Of a DNA stretch of 64,000 nt, positions 26,080 through 34,269 are shown one piece after another. Under the pieces are notes generated by a model. It had not been told where the DNA came from. It worked only from the letters and a program-made list of their open reading frames with translations, and did not search any database. The stretch's first letter is position 1; the number at the start of each line of letters is the position of its first letter. This stretch comes from Bradyrhizobium sp. KBS0727 (GTDB lineage: Bacteria > Pseudomonadota > Alphaproteobacteria > Rhizobiales > Xanthobacteraceae): NCBI RefSeq assembly GCF_005937885.2, contig NZ_CP042176.1:2289501-2353500 (forward strand), in the 5' to 3' direction. The position numbers and the translations under genes are program-made.

Positions 26080-27366
26080 ATGACCGTTCCCGCCACCTTC
26101 GTCATCGATGCCCCCGGCGATGCCGCACGCGCCGCCGAGTTGCGGCGCGTGAAGCTGCTGGCGACGCTGGTGCTGGCGGCGACGTTTGCGCTGTTCCTGG
26201 CGGCGAAGGCGCTCGTGCCTGTTCATCCCGCGTTCGGCTTCGTCGCGGCCTTCTGTGAAGCCGCCACCATCGGCGGCCTCGCCGACTGGTATGCTGTCGT
26301 GGCCTTGTTTCGCAGGCCTTTGGGGCTGCCGATCCCGCACACCGCGATCATCCAGGGCAACCAGCACCGCATCGCCGACAAGCTCGGCGAATTCATCGAG
26401 CAGCATTTTCTCGAGGCCGCCCCGGTCGACGCCAAGCTGCGCCAGATCGATTTCGGCTCGTTCATCGCCGACTGGCTGCGCGACCACAAGCGAAGCGAGG
26501 ATCTGGCGCGTTTCGCATTGAAGCTGTTGCCGGAAGCGGTCGCCGCCACGGAAAATTCCGGCCTGATGACGTTCGTCAGCCGCCGCATCACCTCGCAACT
26601 GATGTCGATCGACCTCGCGCCGCTCGCCGCCGGAACGCTGCGCGCGTTCGTGAAGGAAGGCCGGCATCAGGGCCTGCTCGACGATATCCTGCGCGCGGTG
26701 CACGCGGCGCTGACCCAGGCCGAGACCATGGCCATGATCCGCGAAAAGATTCGCGATGAGTTGCCGACGCTGTTGAAACTCTATCGCGCCGACCGGTTCC
26801 TGGTGAACAAGATCGTGGCGTCGGCAACCGCCTTCTTCGAGGAAGTCCGCCGTGATCCCGCGCATCCGTTCCGTGGTGAGTTCGATCGCATGGTGCTGAC
26901 ATTCGTCGATCGCCTCGGCACCGATCCGGCCTACGCCGATCGCATCGACGGGCTGAAGCGCGACCTGCTGGCGCGGCCGGAACTGACCGATCTCGCGCGC
27001 CACATCTGGGCCAACGCGCGCTCGTTCTTCGAGCGCAGCGCCTCGGGCGAGAGCCAGGTGTTGCAGCAGCATCTGGTGCGCATGTTCATGGAGGCCGGCG
27101 AGGCGCTGGCCGGCGACGCCGAAATGCGCGCCGAGATCAACCAGGGTCTCGTCGCGGTACTGCGAACGGTGGTCGCCGAGCAGAAGAGCGGCGTCTCCAC
27201 CTTCATCTCCGATCAGGTCAAGTCCTGGGACATGGGGCAATTGATCTCGCTGATCGAAATCAACATCGGGCGCGACCTGCAATACATCCGCTTCAACGGC
27301 TCGCTGATCGGTGGGCTTGCAGGACTGGCGCTGTACACGCTCGAATACCTGCTTCGGCTGCTGTGA
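26080..27366 (+). CDS. DUF445 membrane protein (YjiN-like)
   Basis: A 428-residue protein with a hydrophobic N-terminus (residues 28-52) containing a first helix, then GLADWYAVVALFRRPLGLPI (about 64-83), the DUF445 signature. A long, mostly helical soluble middle follows, and a C-terminal membrane helix is formed by LIGGLAGLALYTLEYLLRLL. It resembles YjiN of enterobacteria, whose function is unknown. It is probably anchored in the inner membrane at both ends. It stands alone, following a repeat. Confidence 0.88.
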   Translation: MTVPATFVIDAPGDAARAAELRRVKLLATLVLAATFALFLAAKALVPVHPAFGFVAAFCEAATIGGLADWYAVVALFRRPLGLPIPHTAIIQGNQHRIADKLGEFIEQHFLEAAPVDAKLRQIDFGSFIADWLRDHKRSEDLARFALKLLPEAVAATENSGLMTFVSRRITSQLMSIDLAPLAAGTLRAFVKEGRHQGLLDDILRAVHAALTQAETMAMIREKIRDELPTLLKLYRADRFLVNKIVASATAFFEEVRRDPAHPFRGEFDRMVLTFVDRLGTDPAYADRIDGLKRDLLARPELTDLARHIWANARSFFERSASGESQVLQQHLVRMFMEAGEALAGDAEMRAEINQGLVAVLRTVVAEQKSGVSTFISDQVKSWDMGQLISLIEINIGRDLQYIRFNGSLIGGLAGLALYTLEYLLRLL

Positions 27367-27553
27367 CTAATTCATCACGTCAACGGTTTTAGTTGTCCGT
27401 GGAGTGATGTGGCCCGCTTGTAAGAACAAAATCTGTTCCTTAGCTTTTCACGACACAATGTTGCGTTGCGGAACGATTCTATCAGATTTGCGTCTTCCTG
27501 ATGAACCATTGGCGGCTGCCGCGACGTAAGGGGCCGACCTGAGAGGAGATACG

Positions 27554-28324
27554 ATGTCCGTTGCTGCGCAAGCGCTTTCCCCGCCATCCAGAACCCTGAT
27601 GTTTCTGGAGGGGCGAGCCATTTCCGAACTAGGTGCGTTTCTCGGCGCGTTGCCGCTGCTGAGCCTCGCCCCGCGAGGCGACGGCCATCCCGTATTGGTG
27701 TTGCCCGGACTGGTGGCGTCCGACGCCTCGACGCGTCCGCTGCGCAGCTTCCTGAAGAACCGTGGCTATGCCGTGAGTGGCTGGCGCCAGGGCCGCAATC
27801 TCGGACTGCGCCATGGCGTGCAGAACGCGATGGTCGATCTCGTGCAGGAATTGAACGACACCCATGGCCGCAAGGTCTCGCTGGTCGGCTGGAGCCTCGG
27901 TGGTCTCTACGCCCGCCAGCTCGCCAAGATGATGCCGGACCGCGTGCGTTCGGTGATCACGCTCGGCAGCCCGTTTGCCTCCGGCCCGAAGGCCACCAAC
28001 GCCTGGCGCGTCTATGAGATGGCAAGTGGCCGCCGCGCGGACGAAGAGGACGCGCGGTTCGGCGGATCGCTGGCGGACGTGCCGCCGGTGCCGACCACCG
28101 CGATCTTCAGCCGCACCGACGGCGTCTGCGCTTGGCAAGGCTGCATGGAAAAAACGTCCGCGACCTCCGAAAGCATCGAGATCGAAAGCAGCCATTGCGG
28201 CATGGGTCATCATCCGGCCGCGGTCTATGCGGTGGCCGATCGGCTGGCGCAGGCGGAAGGCCAATGGTCGCCGTTCGACCGCTCCGGCTGGCGCAGCCTG
28301 GTGTATCCGAATCCGCATCGCTGA
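27554..28324 (+). CDS. Alpha/beta hydrolase, paralogue of 14141-14941
   Basis: A 256-residue hydrolase. Ser114 lies in the nucleophile elbow GWSLGG, GDGHPVLVLPGLVASD leads the fold and SRTDGV and SSHCGMGHHP may supply acid and base. The order and spacing of motifs match the paralogue, with sequence shared across most of the length. A GAGAGGAG site precedes ATG 27554. It is followed by a repeat-rich gap and paaX, on the same strand, but there is no sign of operon coupling. Substrate unknown. Confidence 0.85.
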   Translation: MSVAAQALSPPSRTLMFLEGRAISELGAFLGALPLLSLAPRGDGHPVLVLPGLVASDASTRPLRSFLKNRGYAVSGWRQGRNLGLRHGVQNAMVDLVQELNDTHGRKVSLVGWSLGGLYARQLAKMMPDRVRSVITLGSPFASGPKATNAWRVYEMASGRRADEEDARFGGSLADVPPVPTTAIFSRTDGVCAWQGCMEKTSATSESIEIESSHCGMGHHPAAVYAVADRLAQAEGQWSPFDRSGWRSLVYPNPHR

Positions 28325-28329
28325 TCACT

Positions 28330-28600
28330 TCACCTCGCCCCGCATGCGATCCGGGTGAGGGGACTCTCGGCGTACTCATATCTGTCGAATTTGAAGCGGC
28401 TCACCCCGCAAGAGCGGGGTGATCGCCTGTGAAGTCCAAGGTGCGGCGACATCGGTGCTCTGCTCCCTCTCCCGCTTGCGGGGGAGGGCTGGGGTGGGGG
28501 TGCCTCCGCATCGGCAGTCCCTGCGTTGAGAGAGCCCCCACCCGCCGCGCTCTTCGAGCGCGTCGGCCTCCCCCGCAAGCGGGAGAGGCGAAGCGCGGCC
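28330..28600. repeat. Two adjacent palindromic repeat units, family D
   Basis: The 314-base gap before paaX is filled by inverted repeats. The first unit has CACCTCGCCCCGCATGCG and a CACCCCGCAAGAGCGGGGTG hairpin. The second, at 28463-28589, opens CTCCCTCTCCCGCTTGCGGG and closes CCCGCAAGCGGGAGAGG. The type is related to the one at 48360-48489. No gene is visible. Confidence 0.8.
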
Positions 28601-28638
28601 ATTGTCGCCAATCCGAAAAACGCGGTATGCGTTGACGC

Positions 28639-29502
28639 ATGGCGCAGCCGCTTGCCCGCATTGTCGAACAGTTGAAGCGCGAACCGTCGCGCACCGGCTC
28701 CATTGTCATCACCGTGTTCGGCGACGCCATCGTGCCGCGCGGCGGTTCGGTCTGGCTCGGCACGCTGCTGGAGTTTTTTAGGCAAATCGACATCGACGCC
28801 AGCGTGGTGCGCACCGCGATGTCGCGGCTGACCGCCCACGGTTGGTTCGAGCGCCATAAGGTTGGCCGCAACAGTTTTTATCGCCTGGTACAGAGCGGGC
28901 GGCAGACCTTCGATATCGCGACCAAGCATATCTATGGTCCGCCGGCGTCCGACTGGACCGGGCGGTTCGAACTGCTGCTGATCGGCAATGGCGGGGACCG
29001 CGATGCGTCGCGCGAGGCGCTGAAGAACGCGGGCTTCGGCAGTCCGTTGCCGGGCGTCTGGGTCGCGCCGTCGGGCGTGCCGGTGCCTGAGGAAGCCGCT
29101 GGCGCGATTCGTCTCGAAGTCTCCGCCGAGGACGACTCTGGCCGGCGTTTGCTCAGCGAAAGTTGGCCGCTCGAGCGCACCGCCGACGCCTATCAGAAGT
29201 TCATGAAAACCTTCCAGCCGTTGCACGGCTGGATCGGCCGCGGCGAGCGGCTGGCGGATGCCGACGCCTTCACCGCGCGGATCCTGCTGATCCACCATTA
29301 CCGCCGGGTCGTGCTGCGCGACCCGCTGTTGCCGACCGCACTGCTGCCGGCGGATTGGCCGGGCAGGGCCGCCCGGACGCTGTGCGGCGAGATCTATCGC
29401 GCGCTGCTTCCTGCGTCCGAACAATGGCTTGACCGGCATGCCAGCAGCGAAAATGGACCGCTGCCGAAGGCGGGGGCGGAACTGGCAAGGCGGTTCGGCT
29501 AG
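28639..29502 (+). CDS. paaX: Phenylacetate catabolism repressor PaaX
   Basis: A 287-residue PaaX-family repressor. The N-terminal winged helix (about 20-95) contains SIVITVFGDAIVPRGGSVWL and VVRTAMSRLTAHGWFERHKV. The PaaX C-terminal domain includes LLIHHYRRVVLRDPLLPTAL near 218-237. It represses paa genes until phenylacetyl-CoA binds. The paaABCDE operon begins 2.5 kb downstream on the same strand, separated by an AT-rich insert, so paaX no longer adjoins its likely targets. Confidence 0.93.
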   Translation: MAQPLARIVEQLKREPSRTGSIVITVFGDAIVPRGGSVWLGTLLEFFRQIDIDASVVRTAMSRLTAHGWFERHKVGRNSFYRLVQSGRQTFDIATKHIYGPPASDWTGRFELLLIGNGGDRDASREALKNAGFGSPLPGVWVAPSGVPVPEEAAGAIRLEVSAEDDSGRRLLSESWPLERTADAYQKFMKTFQPLHGWIGRGERLADADAFTARILLIHHYRRVVLRDPLLPTALLPADWPGRAARTLCGEIYRALLPASEQWLDRHASSENGPLPKAGAELARRFG

Positions 29503-29659
29503 CTAGGTGTGAATTCATAAGCGCATAGCGGGTCCGAGATGGGCCGGATAGCGGACATGCCTAGCTGTCGGGCCGAGGTCTCAGATTGACCCAGAACGGA
29601 AGTCGCACTTTCAATCAGCCACCGCTATTCTACAGCAAGATAGAGGTAAGTTGGTAACT

Positions 29660-29811
29660 CGAAGCCGCGCGGGTATAGTGATCGATTGAAGCCGGCTCAT
29701 CGAGCGCAGGTTATTCACATAACCGAACATGCTCGCGAGCGGCACCATCGCGGTGTTGACGGTGGCATTGCCGCGCATGTCCTGGCCCCGGTAGGCCGCT
29801 CGGCGCGCTGA
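29660..29811 (-). pseudogene. Decayed fragment of elongation factor G (fusA) domain V
   Basis: On the minus strand this reads [20 protein letters not shown] then [12 protein letters not shown], which matches the conserved C-terminal EF-G segment ([31 protein letters not shown]). After SMS the frame breaks and the next recognisable residues (DHY at 29675-29683) are in another frame, with about 20 bases missing. Only about 50 codons remain, with no start or upstream domains, so it is a relic. The rest of the 351-base gap (29503-29853) shows no gene. It marks one edge of the AT-rich insert between paaX and paaA. Confidence 0.8.
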
Positions 29812-29853
29812 ACGGACTGGATTTTTTTGTCGAGTGAGCCGAAAGCACACGCC

Positions 29854-31134
29854 CTACTCCCGAAGAATTTCACTAAATGCTCTAAGTCCAGATGTTCCCT
29901 TGCCGAGCGAGATAATCGCACGATGACCATCTTTATAAATGATAGGAAGGTTGATCCAAGCTCGCTCCTTGAGCAACTTGAGATTTTGTTGCTGGTAGTT
30001 CTCATCACACAAGAGCGCGAAACTCGCTGGACCTGATTGAGTCGACCGCACCACAACTGGAGCGCCTTTGGTCTCTTCACCAATCTTCATAAGAACCCCA
30101 GGTACGCTCACGATCTGACCCCGCGCGGATTGCGCTGTGTCGAAGGTGACTTCGATTTTGCAACTCGCCTGTCGGTTTTCGCCCAAGCTCTCGCTAACAA
30201 TGAGCGTTATGTTGAGCTGGCCAAGAAAATGAATATCGCCTCGCAATGCGCGGGGCCCGTGTGCACCTTGCGCCGACAATGGTTCCATCCGCCAGGCAAC
30301 TGAACCCTCAAAGCGTCTGCCGTGCCCATCCGCCAAATCCTCTTCATACAAAACAGCTCGCTCGCTTGTGTCATCACTTGGCGCATCAGCCCCGCTGGGC
30401 TTTGTGGAGCTCAACATTTGGTTGTTTGGTGCACAACGGACTGAATAAGAAAACAGTCTTGCTTCATCCCCAACATCGGCGACGCTGAGATCCTTGGAAG
30501 AGTCGCGCTCGGTCAAAGCTATCTGGTTCCTCTTTAGAAAAGTCCGCAGCACGTTCAGACTGACTGCAAAATTCACTAACTGAGCGGCATCCCCCTGGCT
30601 TGGAAATTTTTCTGGATTTATTCTTTTAGCTACAACTCCAATTACGTTCCCGCTGCTGTCCAGTAACGATCCGCCACTGCTGCCTGGCTGAATTGGTGTT
30701 GAGACCTGGAAGTAAGTTGGATTGTCAGAAACTCCCGCGAGAGACGATACATATCCGACTGTCAAGTTGCCGTCGTGCGAAAGCGCATTAGGTAATGGAA
30801 ATCCGAACGTGATAGCGGTGTCACCCACCCGAACCTCGGGTCGCTTTCGCAAGAAGGCAAAATGCGTGCTTTTATTGCTCAGATGCACAAGCGCGAGATC
30901 ATCGTTGTCATCGCGCACGACAACGTTGCCCTGGAATTCGGTGGCTCCGAGACGAGCACTTACGGCAGTGCAGCCAGCCACGACATGCGCGTTGGTAACG
31001 AGATCGCCATCTTTCGTCACGGCAAAAGCCGTGCCGTACGAGTTGGGCGGCGCACTTTGCGCTTCTACGCCCGAGCTGACCAAAGTAGCGGCGATGCCAA
31101 TCGCCGGAGCGATTCTCCGAATTCCGACAATCAT
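29854..31134 (-). CDS. Secreted trypsin-like serine protease with unknown C-terminal domain
   Basis: A 426-residue protein. A signal peptide (residues 1-25, cleavage near GVEAQS) leads into a trypsin-like domain with His50 (TNAHVV), Asp79 (DDNDDLALV) and Ser153 (QPGSSGG), the chymotrypsin-fold order of HtrA/Deg enzymes. There is no clear PDZ domain; residues 240-426 are unassigned. Base composition is visibly AT-richer than neighbours, and codon use includes many A/T-ending codons. It lies in the insert between paaX and paaA, on the opposite strand, and looks like an acquired gene. Confidence 0.85.
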   Translation of the reverse strand: MIVGIRRIAPAIGIAATLVSSGVEAQSAPPNSYGTAFAVTKDGDLVTNAHVVAGCTAVSARLGATEFQGNVVVRDDNDDLALVHLSNKSTHFAFLRKRPEVRVGDTAITFGFPLPNALSHDGNLTVGYVSSLAGVSDNPTYFQVSTPIQPGSSGGSLLDSSGNVIGVVAKRINPEKFPSQGDAAQLVNFAVSLNVLRTFLKRNQIALTERDSSKDLSVADVGDEARLFSYSVRCAPNNQMLSSTKPSGADAPSDDTSERAVLYEEDLADGHGRRFEGSVAWRMEPLSAQGAHGPRALRGDIHFLGQLNITLIVSESLGENRQASCKIEVTFDTAQSARGQIVSVPGVLMKIGEETKGAPVVVRSTQSGPASFALLCDENYQQQNLKLLKERAWINLPIIYKDGHRAIISLGKGTSGLRAFSEILRE

Positions 31135-31518
31135 CTAGTAACTCCATCGCCCCGCCGAGATCGTCCTCGAAGGAAATAAACGATCTCAGGTTTTGCCGCT
31201 CGGCGCTGAGGCATCATCAAGTGCGCGAGTTAAGACTTCGTCACGCGTTTAGGTCGAACTGCCCGTCTAGCTTGGGTGTTTTCTTCCCCCGGGGCACCGA
31301 CTCGGCGATATCGATTTGGCCCGACACTTCCGCCTTTGGCACTTTTGAGACATGCCGACCTGCGGTGACCAAGTCTGCTTTCGAGGGAAGACCGGAAGTC
31401 GCGCGCGGCAAGCCAAACCGACGCGATTGACCCGGAGCGGACCTCCGCAAGGGGGCTGAGTTGGGTGGTTTGTGAGTGGAACCAGCGCTAGAGTGTGCGT
31501 GAACAGGTCTAAAGGGAG
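31135..31518. other. Intergenic stretch without a supported gene, between protease and SnoaL-like gene
   Basis: 384 bases. Promoters for the divergent protease and SnoaL-like genes should lie here. A minus-strand frame at 31241-31537 and a plus-strand frame at 31221-31430 are open but have no recognisable start site or family and look like decayed intergenic sequence. Nothing else is seen. Confidence 0.5.
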
Positions 31519-31965
31519 ATGACAGTGAATTTCTCACGCGACGAACTCGTTGCTCGGTTGGTCAAGGCGGGTGAACTCGAAGTCATCGGTGGGGATCAGT
31601 CAGAGACCGATAGCTACTTTGACACACAGCATTTCCGGTTTCACGGGCCTGGCGGCTTCGAGACGGACTACAGCGGGCTCACCAACTACTTCAAATCAGT
31701 GCGTGCAGCGTTTGATGATCGCTCAATCCGTCGCGGCATCATCCTCGTCGAAGGCAACTACGTAGCCTGCCAAACGTGGATTGAGGGAAGGTTTGTCCGT
31801 GACTTCACACATTCACCGGCCGGACCTCTACCACCGAACGGCGAACGGGTAGTTTGGGATCTGTCAAACATCTTCCGGTTTGACGATGAAGGTCGTCTCG
31901 CCGAAGAATGGGTGCGGACTGATTACCGCAGCTTCCTTCGCCAGCTTGGAGCGGAAGGCCGGTAG
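31519..31965 (+). CDS. SnoaL/NTF2-like fold protein
   Basis: A 148-residue protein resembling the NTF2/SnoaL-like cone fold: an N-terminal helix (SRDELVARLVKAGELEVIGG), a FRFHGPGGFETDYSGLTNYF segment and strands ending GERVVWDLSNIFRFDDEGRL then AEEWVRTDYRSFLRQL. Such proteins are often isomerases, cyclases or ligand carriers; a specific activity cannot be given. The GGGAG site sits only a few bases before ATG 31519, so the GTG two codons later is a possible start. It is the last gene of the insert, ending 105 bases before paaA. Confidence 0.72.
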   Translation: MTVNFSRDELVARLVKAGELEVIGGDQSETDSYFDTQHFRFHGPGGFETDYSGLTNYFKSVRAAFDDRSIRRGIILVEGNYVACQTWIEGRFVRDFTHSPAGPLPPNGERVVWDLSNIFRFDDEGRLAEEWVRTDYRSFLRQLGAEGR

Positions 31966-31979
31966 GTCCACCGGTGACG

Positions 31980-32029
31980 TGTAATATGTTACAGAAATAT
32001 ATTGCATATCGAAATTTATGTTATATATT
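31980..32029 (+). promoter_or_regulatory. Candidate paaA promoter with upstream palindrome
   Basis: A likely sigma-70-type promoter: TTGCAT at 32002-32007, a 16-base spacer and TATATT at 32024-32029, about 40 bases before the paaA ATG. Immediately upstream, TGTAATATGTTACA (31980-31993) is an inverted repeat with 5-base arms and may be an operator. The strand is AT-rich, unlike the flanking genes. PaaX binding is a guess from context. Confidence 0.5.
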
Positions 32030-32070
32030 GATCTCCAACAAAGACAGGCAGGAATACTGAGGAGGTCGGC

Positions 32071-33063
32071 ATGTACACGCAGGCGCTCAATTCGTCCGAC
32101 GGTGATGACCGCAACGTCGAGGACGCGACCAGGGCCGCGCCGTTTCAGGCGCGCATCGACGCCGACGAACGCATCGAACCCAACGACTGGATGCCGGCGG
32201 CCTACCGCAAGACGCTGACGCGCCAGATCTCGCAGCACGCCCATTCCGAAATCGTCGGCATGCTTCCCGAAGGCAACTGGATCACCCGCGCGCCGTCGCT
32301 GCGCCGCAAGGCCGCACTGCTGGCCAAGGTGCAGGACGAATGCGGCCACGGCCTCTATCTCTATGCCGCGGCCGAGACGCTCGGCACCTCGCGCGAAGAG
32401 CTGGTCGACCTGATGTTGGCCGGGAAGGCGAAGTATTCCTCGATCTTCAATTATCCGACGCTGACCTGGGCCGACATCGGCGCCATCGGCTGGCTGGTCG
32501 ATGGCGCGGCCATCATGAACCAGATTCCGCTGTGCCGCTGTTCCTACGGCCCCTATGCGCGCGCGATGATCCGCGTCTGCAAGGAAGAGTCCTTTCACCA
32601 GCGCCAGGGTTTTGAGATCATGCTGACGCTGTGCCGCGGCAGCGAAGATCAGAAGGCGATGGCCCAGAACGCGCTCGATCGCTGGTGGTGGCCGGTGCTG
32701 ATGATGTTCGGTCCGCCTGATAAGGCAAGCCAGCACAGCGACACCTCGACCAAGTGGAAGATCAAGCGCTTCTCCAACGACGAGCTGCGGCAGAAATTCG
32801 TCGACGCCACCGTGCCGCAGGCCCAGTTCCTCGGGCTTTCGATTCCCGATCCCGGCATGAAACAAAACGAAGCCGGCAACTGGGAATACAGCGCGATCGA
32901 CTGGAGCGAGTTCAATGCCGTGCTGGCCGGCAATGGCCCCTGCAACCGCGACCGGCTGGAAGCGCGGCGCAAGGCGCACGAGGAAGGGGCCTGGGTACGT
33001 GAGGCCGCGCTGGCCTATGCCGAGAAACGTCGGCAGCGGTCAGTCTTGCAGGCCGCCGAATAG
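32071..33063 (+). CDS. paaA: Phenylacetyl-CoA 1,2-epoxidase catalytic subunit PaaA
   Basis: A 330-residue diiron oxygenase subunit that epoxidises the ring of phenylacetyl-CoA with O2. Ferritin-like motifs are visible: [32 protein letters not shown] (E-x-x-H) and [15 protein letters not shown] (E-x-x-H), which supply the iron ligands. A GAGGAGG site at 32059 sits before ATG 32071. It is first of the paaABCDE run and forms the stable core with PaaC. It follows the AT-rich insert, with its promoter at the junction. Confidence 0.95.
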   Translation: MYTQALNSSDGDDRNVEDATRAAPFQARIDADERIEPNDWMPAAYRKTLTRQISQHAHSEIVGMLPEGNWITRAPSLRRKAALLAKVQDECGHGLYLYAAAETLGTSREELVDLMLAGKAKYSSIFNYPTLTWADIGAIGWLVDGAAIMNQIPLCRCSYGPYARAMIRVCKEESFHQRQGFEIMLTLCRGSEDQKAMAQNALDRWWWPVLMMFGPPDKASQHSDTSTKWKIKRFSNDELRQKFVDATVPQAQFLGLSIPDPGMKQNEAGNWEYSAIDWSEFNAVLAGNGPCNRDRLEARRKAHEEGAWVREAALAYAEKRRQRSVLQAAE

Positions 33064-33085
33064 GGAGCAGAGTAAGGAGATCATC

Positions 33086-33373
33086 ATGACCACGCCGAAT
33101 ATTCCGCTCTGGGAAGTCTTCATCCGCAGCCGCAACGGGCTGGCGCACAAGCATGTCGGCTCGCTGCACGCCACCGACGCTACGTTGGCGGTGCAGGCCG
33201 CGCGGGACATCTATACCCGCCGCGGCGAGGGGCTCTCGATCTGGGTGGTGCCGTCGAGCGCCATCACCGCGTCCGATCCGTCCGAGAAGGGCATGATGTT
33301 CGAGCCGGCGGAATCCAAGATCTACCGGCACCCGACCTTTTACGACGTGCCTGACGAAGTCGGGCATATGTGA
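33086..33373 (+). CDS. paaB: Phenylacetyl-CoA epoxidase subunit PaaB
   Basis: A 95-residue small subunit beginning MTTPNIPLWEVFIRSRNGLA, with HKHVGSLHATDATLAVQAARDIYTRR typical of PaaB. It is required for activity of the PaaABC(E) complex; its role is structural or in electron transfer. ATG 33086 has AAGGAG upstream and lies 22 bases after paaA. It is followed by a 119-base gap containing an intergenic repeat before paaC. Confidence 0.94.
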   Translation: MTTPNIPLWEVFIRSRNGLAHKHVGSLHATDATLAVQAARDIYTRRGEGLSIWVVPSSAITASDPSEKGMMFEPAESKIYRHPTFYDVPDEVGHM

Positions 33374-33380
33374 GCAAGAC

Positions 33381-33472
33381 CCTCATGGTGAGGAGGCGCG
33401 AAGCGCCGTCTCGAACCATGAGGCCCGCAGCCCATCCTTCGAGACGCGCGTTCCGCGCTCCTCAGGATGAGG
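33381..33472. repeat. Palindromic intergenic repeat, family B copy 2, inside the paa operon
   Basis: Opens CCTCATGGTGAGGAGGCGCG and closes CTCCTCAGGATGAGG, the same element as at 25963 and 46183. It separates paaB from paaC. It also creates an apparent N-terminal extension of the paaC frame (33370-33492), which is not a real coding segment. Confidence 0.88.
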
Positions 33473-33492
33473 ATGAGCAAGTGGATAGCGAT

Positions 33493-34269
33493 ATGGCAAC
33501 CGCATCGATCAAAGTCTCCGAAACCCCGCTGGTGCTGTACACGCTACGCCGCGCCGACGATGCCTTGATCCTGGGGCATCGTCTGTCGGAATGGTGCGGC
33601 CATGCGCCGATGCTGGAAGAGGACATGGCGCTTGCCAATATGGGCCTCGACCTGCTCGGCCAGGCCCGCGAACTCTACAGCTACGCTGCCAGGGTCGAGG
33701 GCAAAGGCAACGACGAGGACAAGTTCGCCTATCTGCGCGACGTCAGGCAATACCGTAACCTCTTGCTGCTGGAACAGCCGAACGGCGATTTCGCCCGCAC
33801 CATGGTGCGGCAGTTCTTCTACTCGGTGTTCGCCGATCTCTATTGGCGCGCGATGATGAAATCCGCCGATCCGACGCTGGCGGCGATCGCGGCGAAGTCG
33901 GAAAAGGAAAGCGCCTATCATGTCCGGCATTGCTCGGAATGGATCGTCCGTCTCGGCGACGGCACCGAGGAAAGCCATCGCCGGGCGCAGACCGCCATCG
34001 ACGATCTCTGGGCCTTTACCGGCGAGATGTTTGCCGTCGATGACAGCGAACGCGGCCTGATCGACGCCGGTATCGCGATTGATCCCGCGGGCTTGCGCGC
34101 TCAATGGTTGAAGACGGTCTCCAATGTCGTCAGCGAAGCAACCTTGGCGTTGCCGAAGAACGACTGGATGCAGCAGGGCGGTCGCAGCGGCCATCATAGC
34201 GAGCACCTCGGGCATCTCCTGAGCGAATTGCAATCGCTGCAGCGGACATTTCCGGGGGCGACATGGTAG
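33493..34269 (+). CDS. paaC: Phenylacetyl-CoA epoxidase subunit PaaC
   Basis: A 258-residue structural partner of PaaA, ferritin-like. Start ATG 33493 (MATASIKVSETPLVLYTLRR) is preferred; the frame is open to 33370, but that part is encoded by the palindromic repeat. Characteristic segments are LGHRLSEWCGHAPMLEEDMA, MGLDLLGQARELY, and ALPKNDWMQQGGRSGHHSEH near the C-terminus, typical of PaaC. It stabilises PaaA and binds the CoA substrate tail. It overlaps paaD by seven bases. Confidence 0.93.
   Translation: MATASIKVSETPLVLYTLRRADDALILGHRLSEWCGHAPMLEEDMALANMGLDLLGQARELYSYAARVEGKGNDEDKFAYLRDVRQYRNLLLLEQPNGDFARTMVRQFFYSVFADLYWRAMMKSADPTLAAIAAKSEKESAYHVRHCSEWIVRLGDGTEESHRRAQTAIDDLWAFTGEMFAVDDSERGLIDAGIAIDPAGLRAQWLKTVSNVVSEATLALPKNDWMQQGGRSGHHSEHLGHLLSELQSLQRTFPGATW

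Noticed and set aside
29827..31179. Plus-strand small frames opposite the protease
   Set aside because: Antisense frames without start signals or domains; the protease triad on the minus strand is clear.
31241..31537. 98-residue minus-strand frame between the protease and SnoaL-like genes
   Set aside because: No ribosome binding site, no family signal, and Pro/Ser/Arg-rich low-complexity content resembling decayed intergenic sequence.
33370..33492. Extended N-terminus of PaaC (41 extra residues)
   Set aside because: It is encoded by the family B repeat, has low-complexity Arg-rich content and is absent from the PaaC family.
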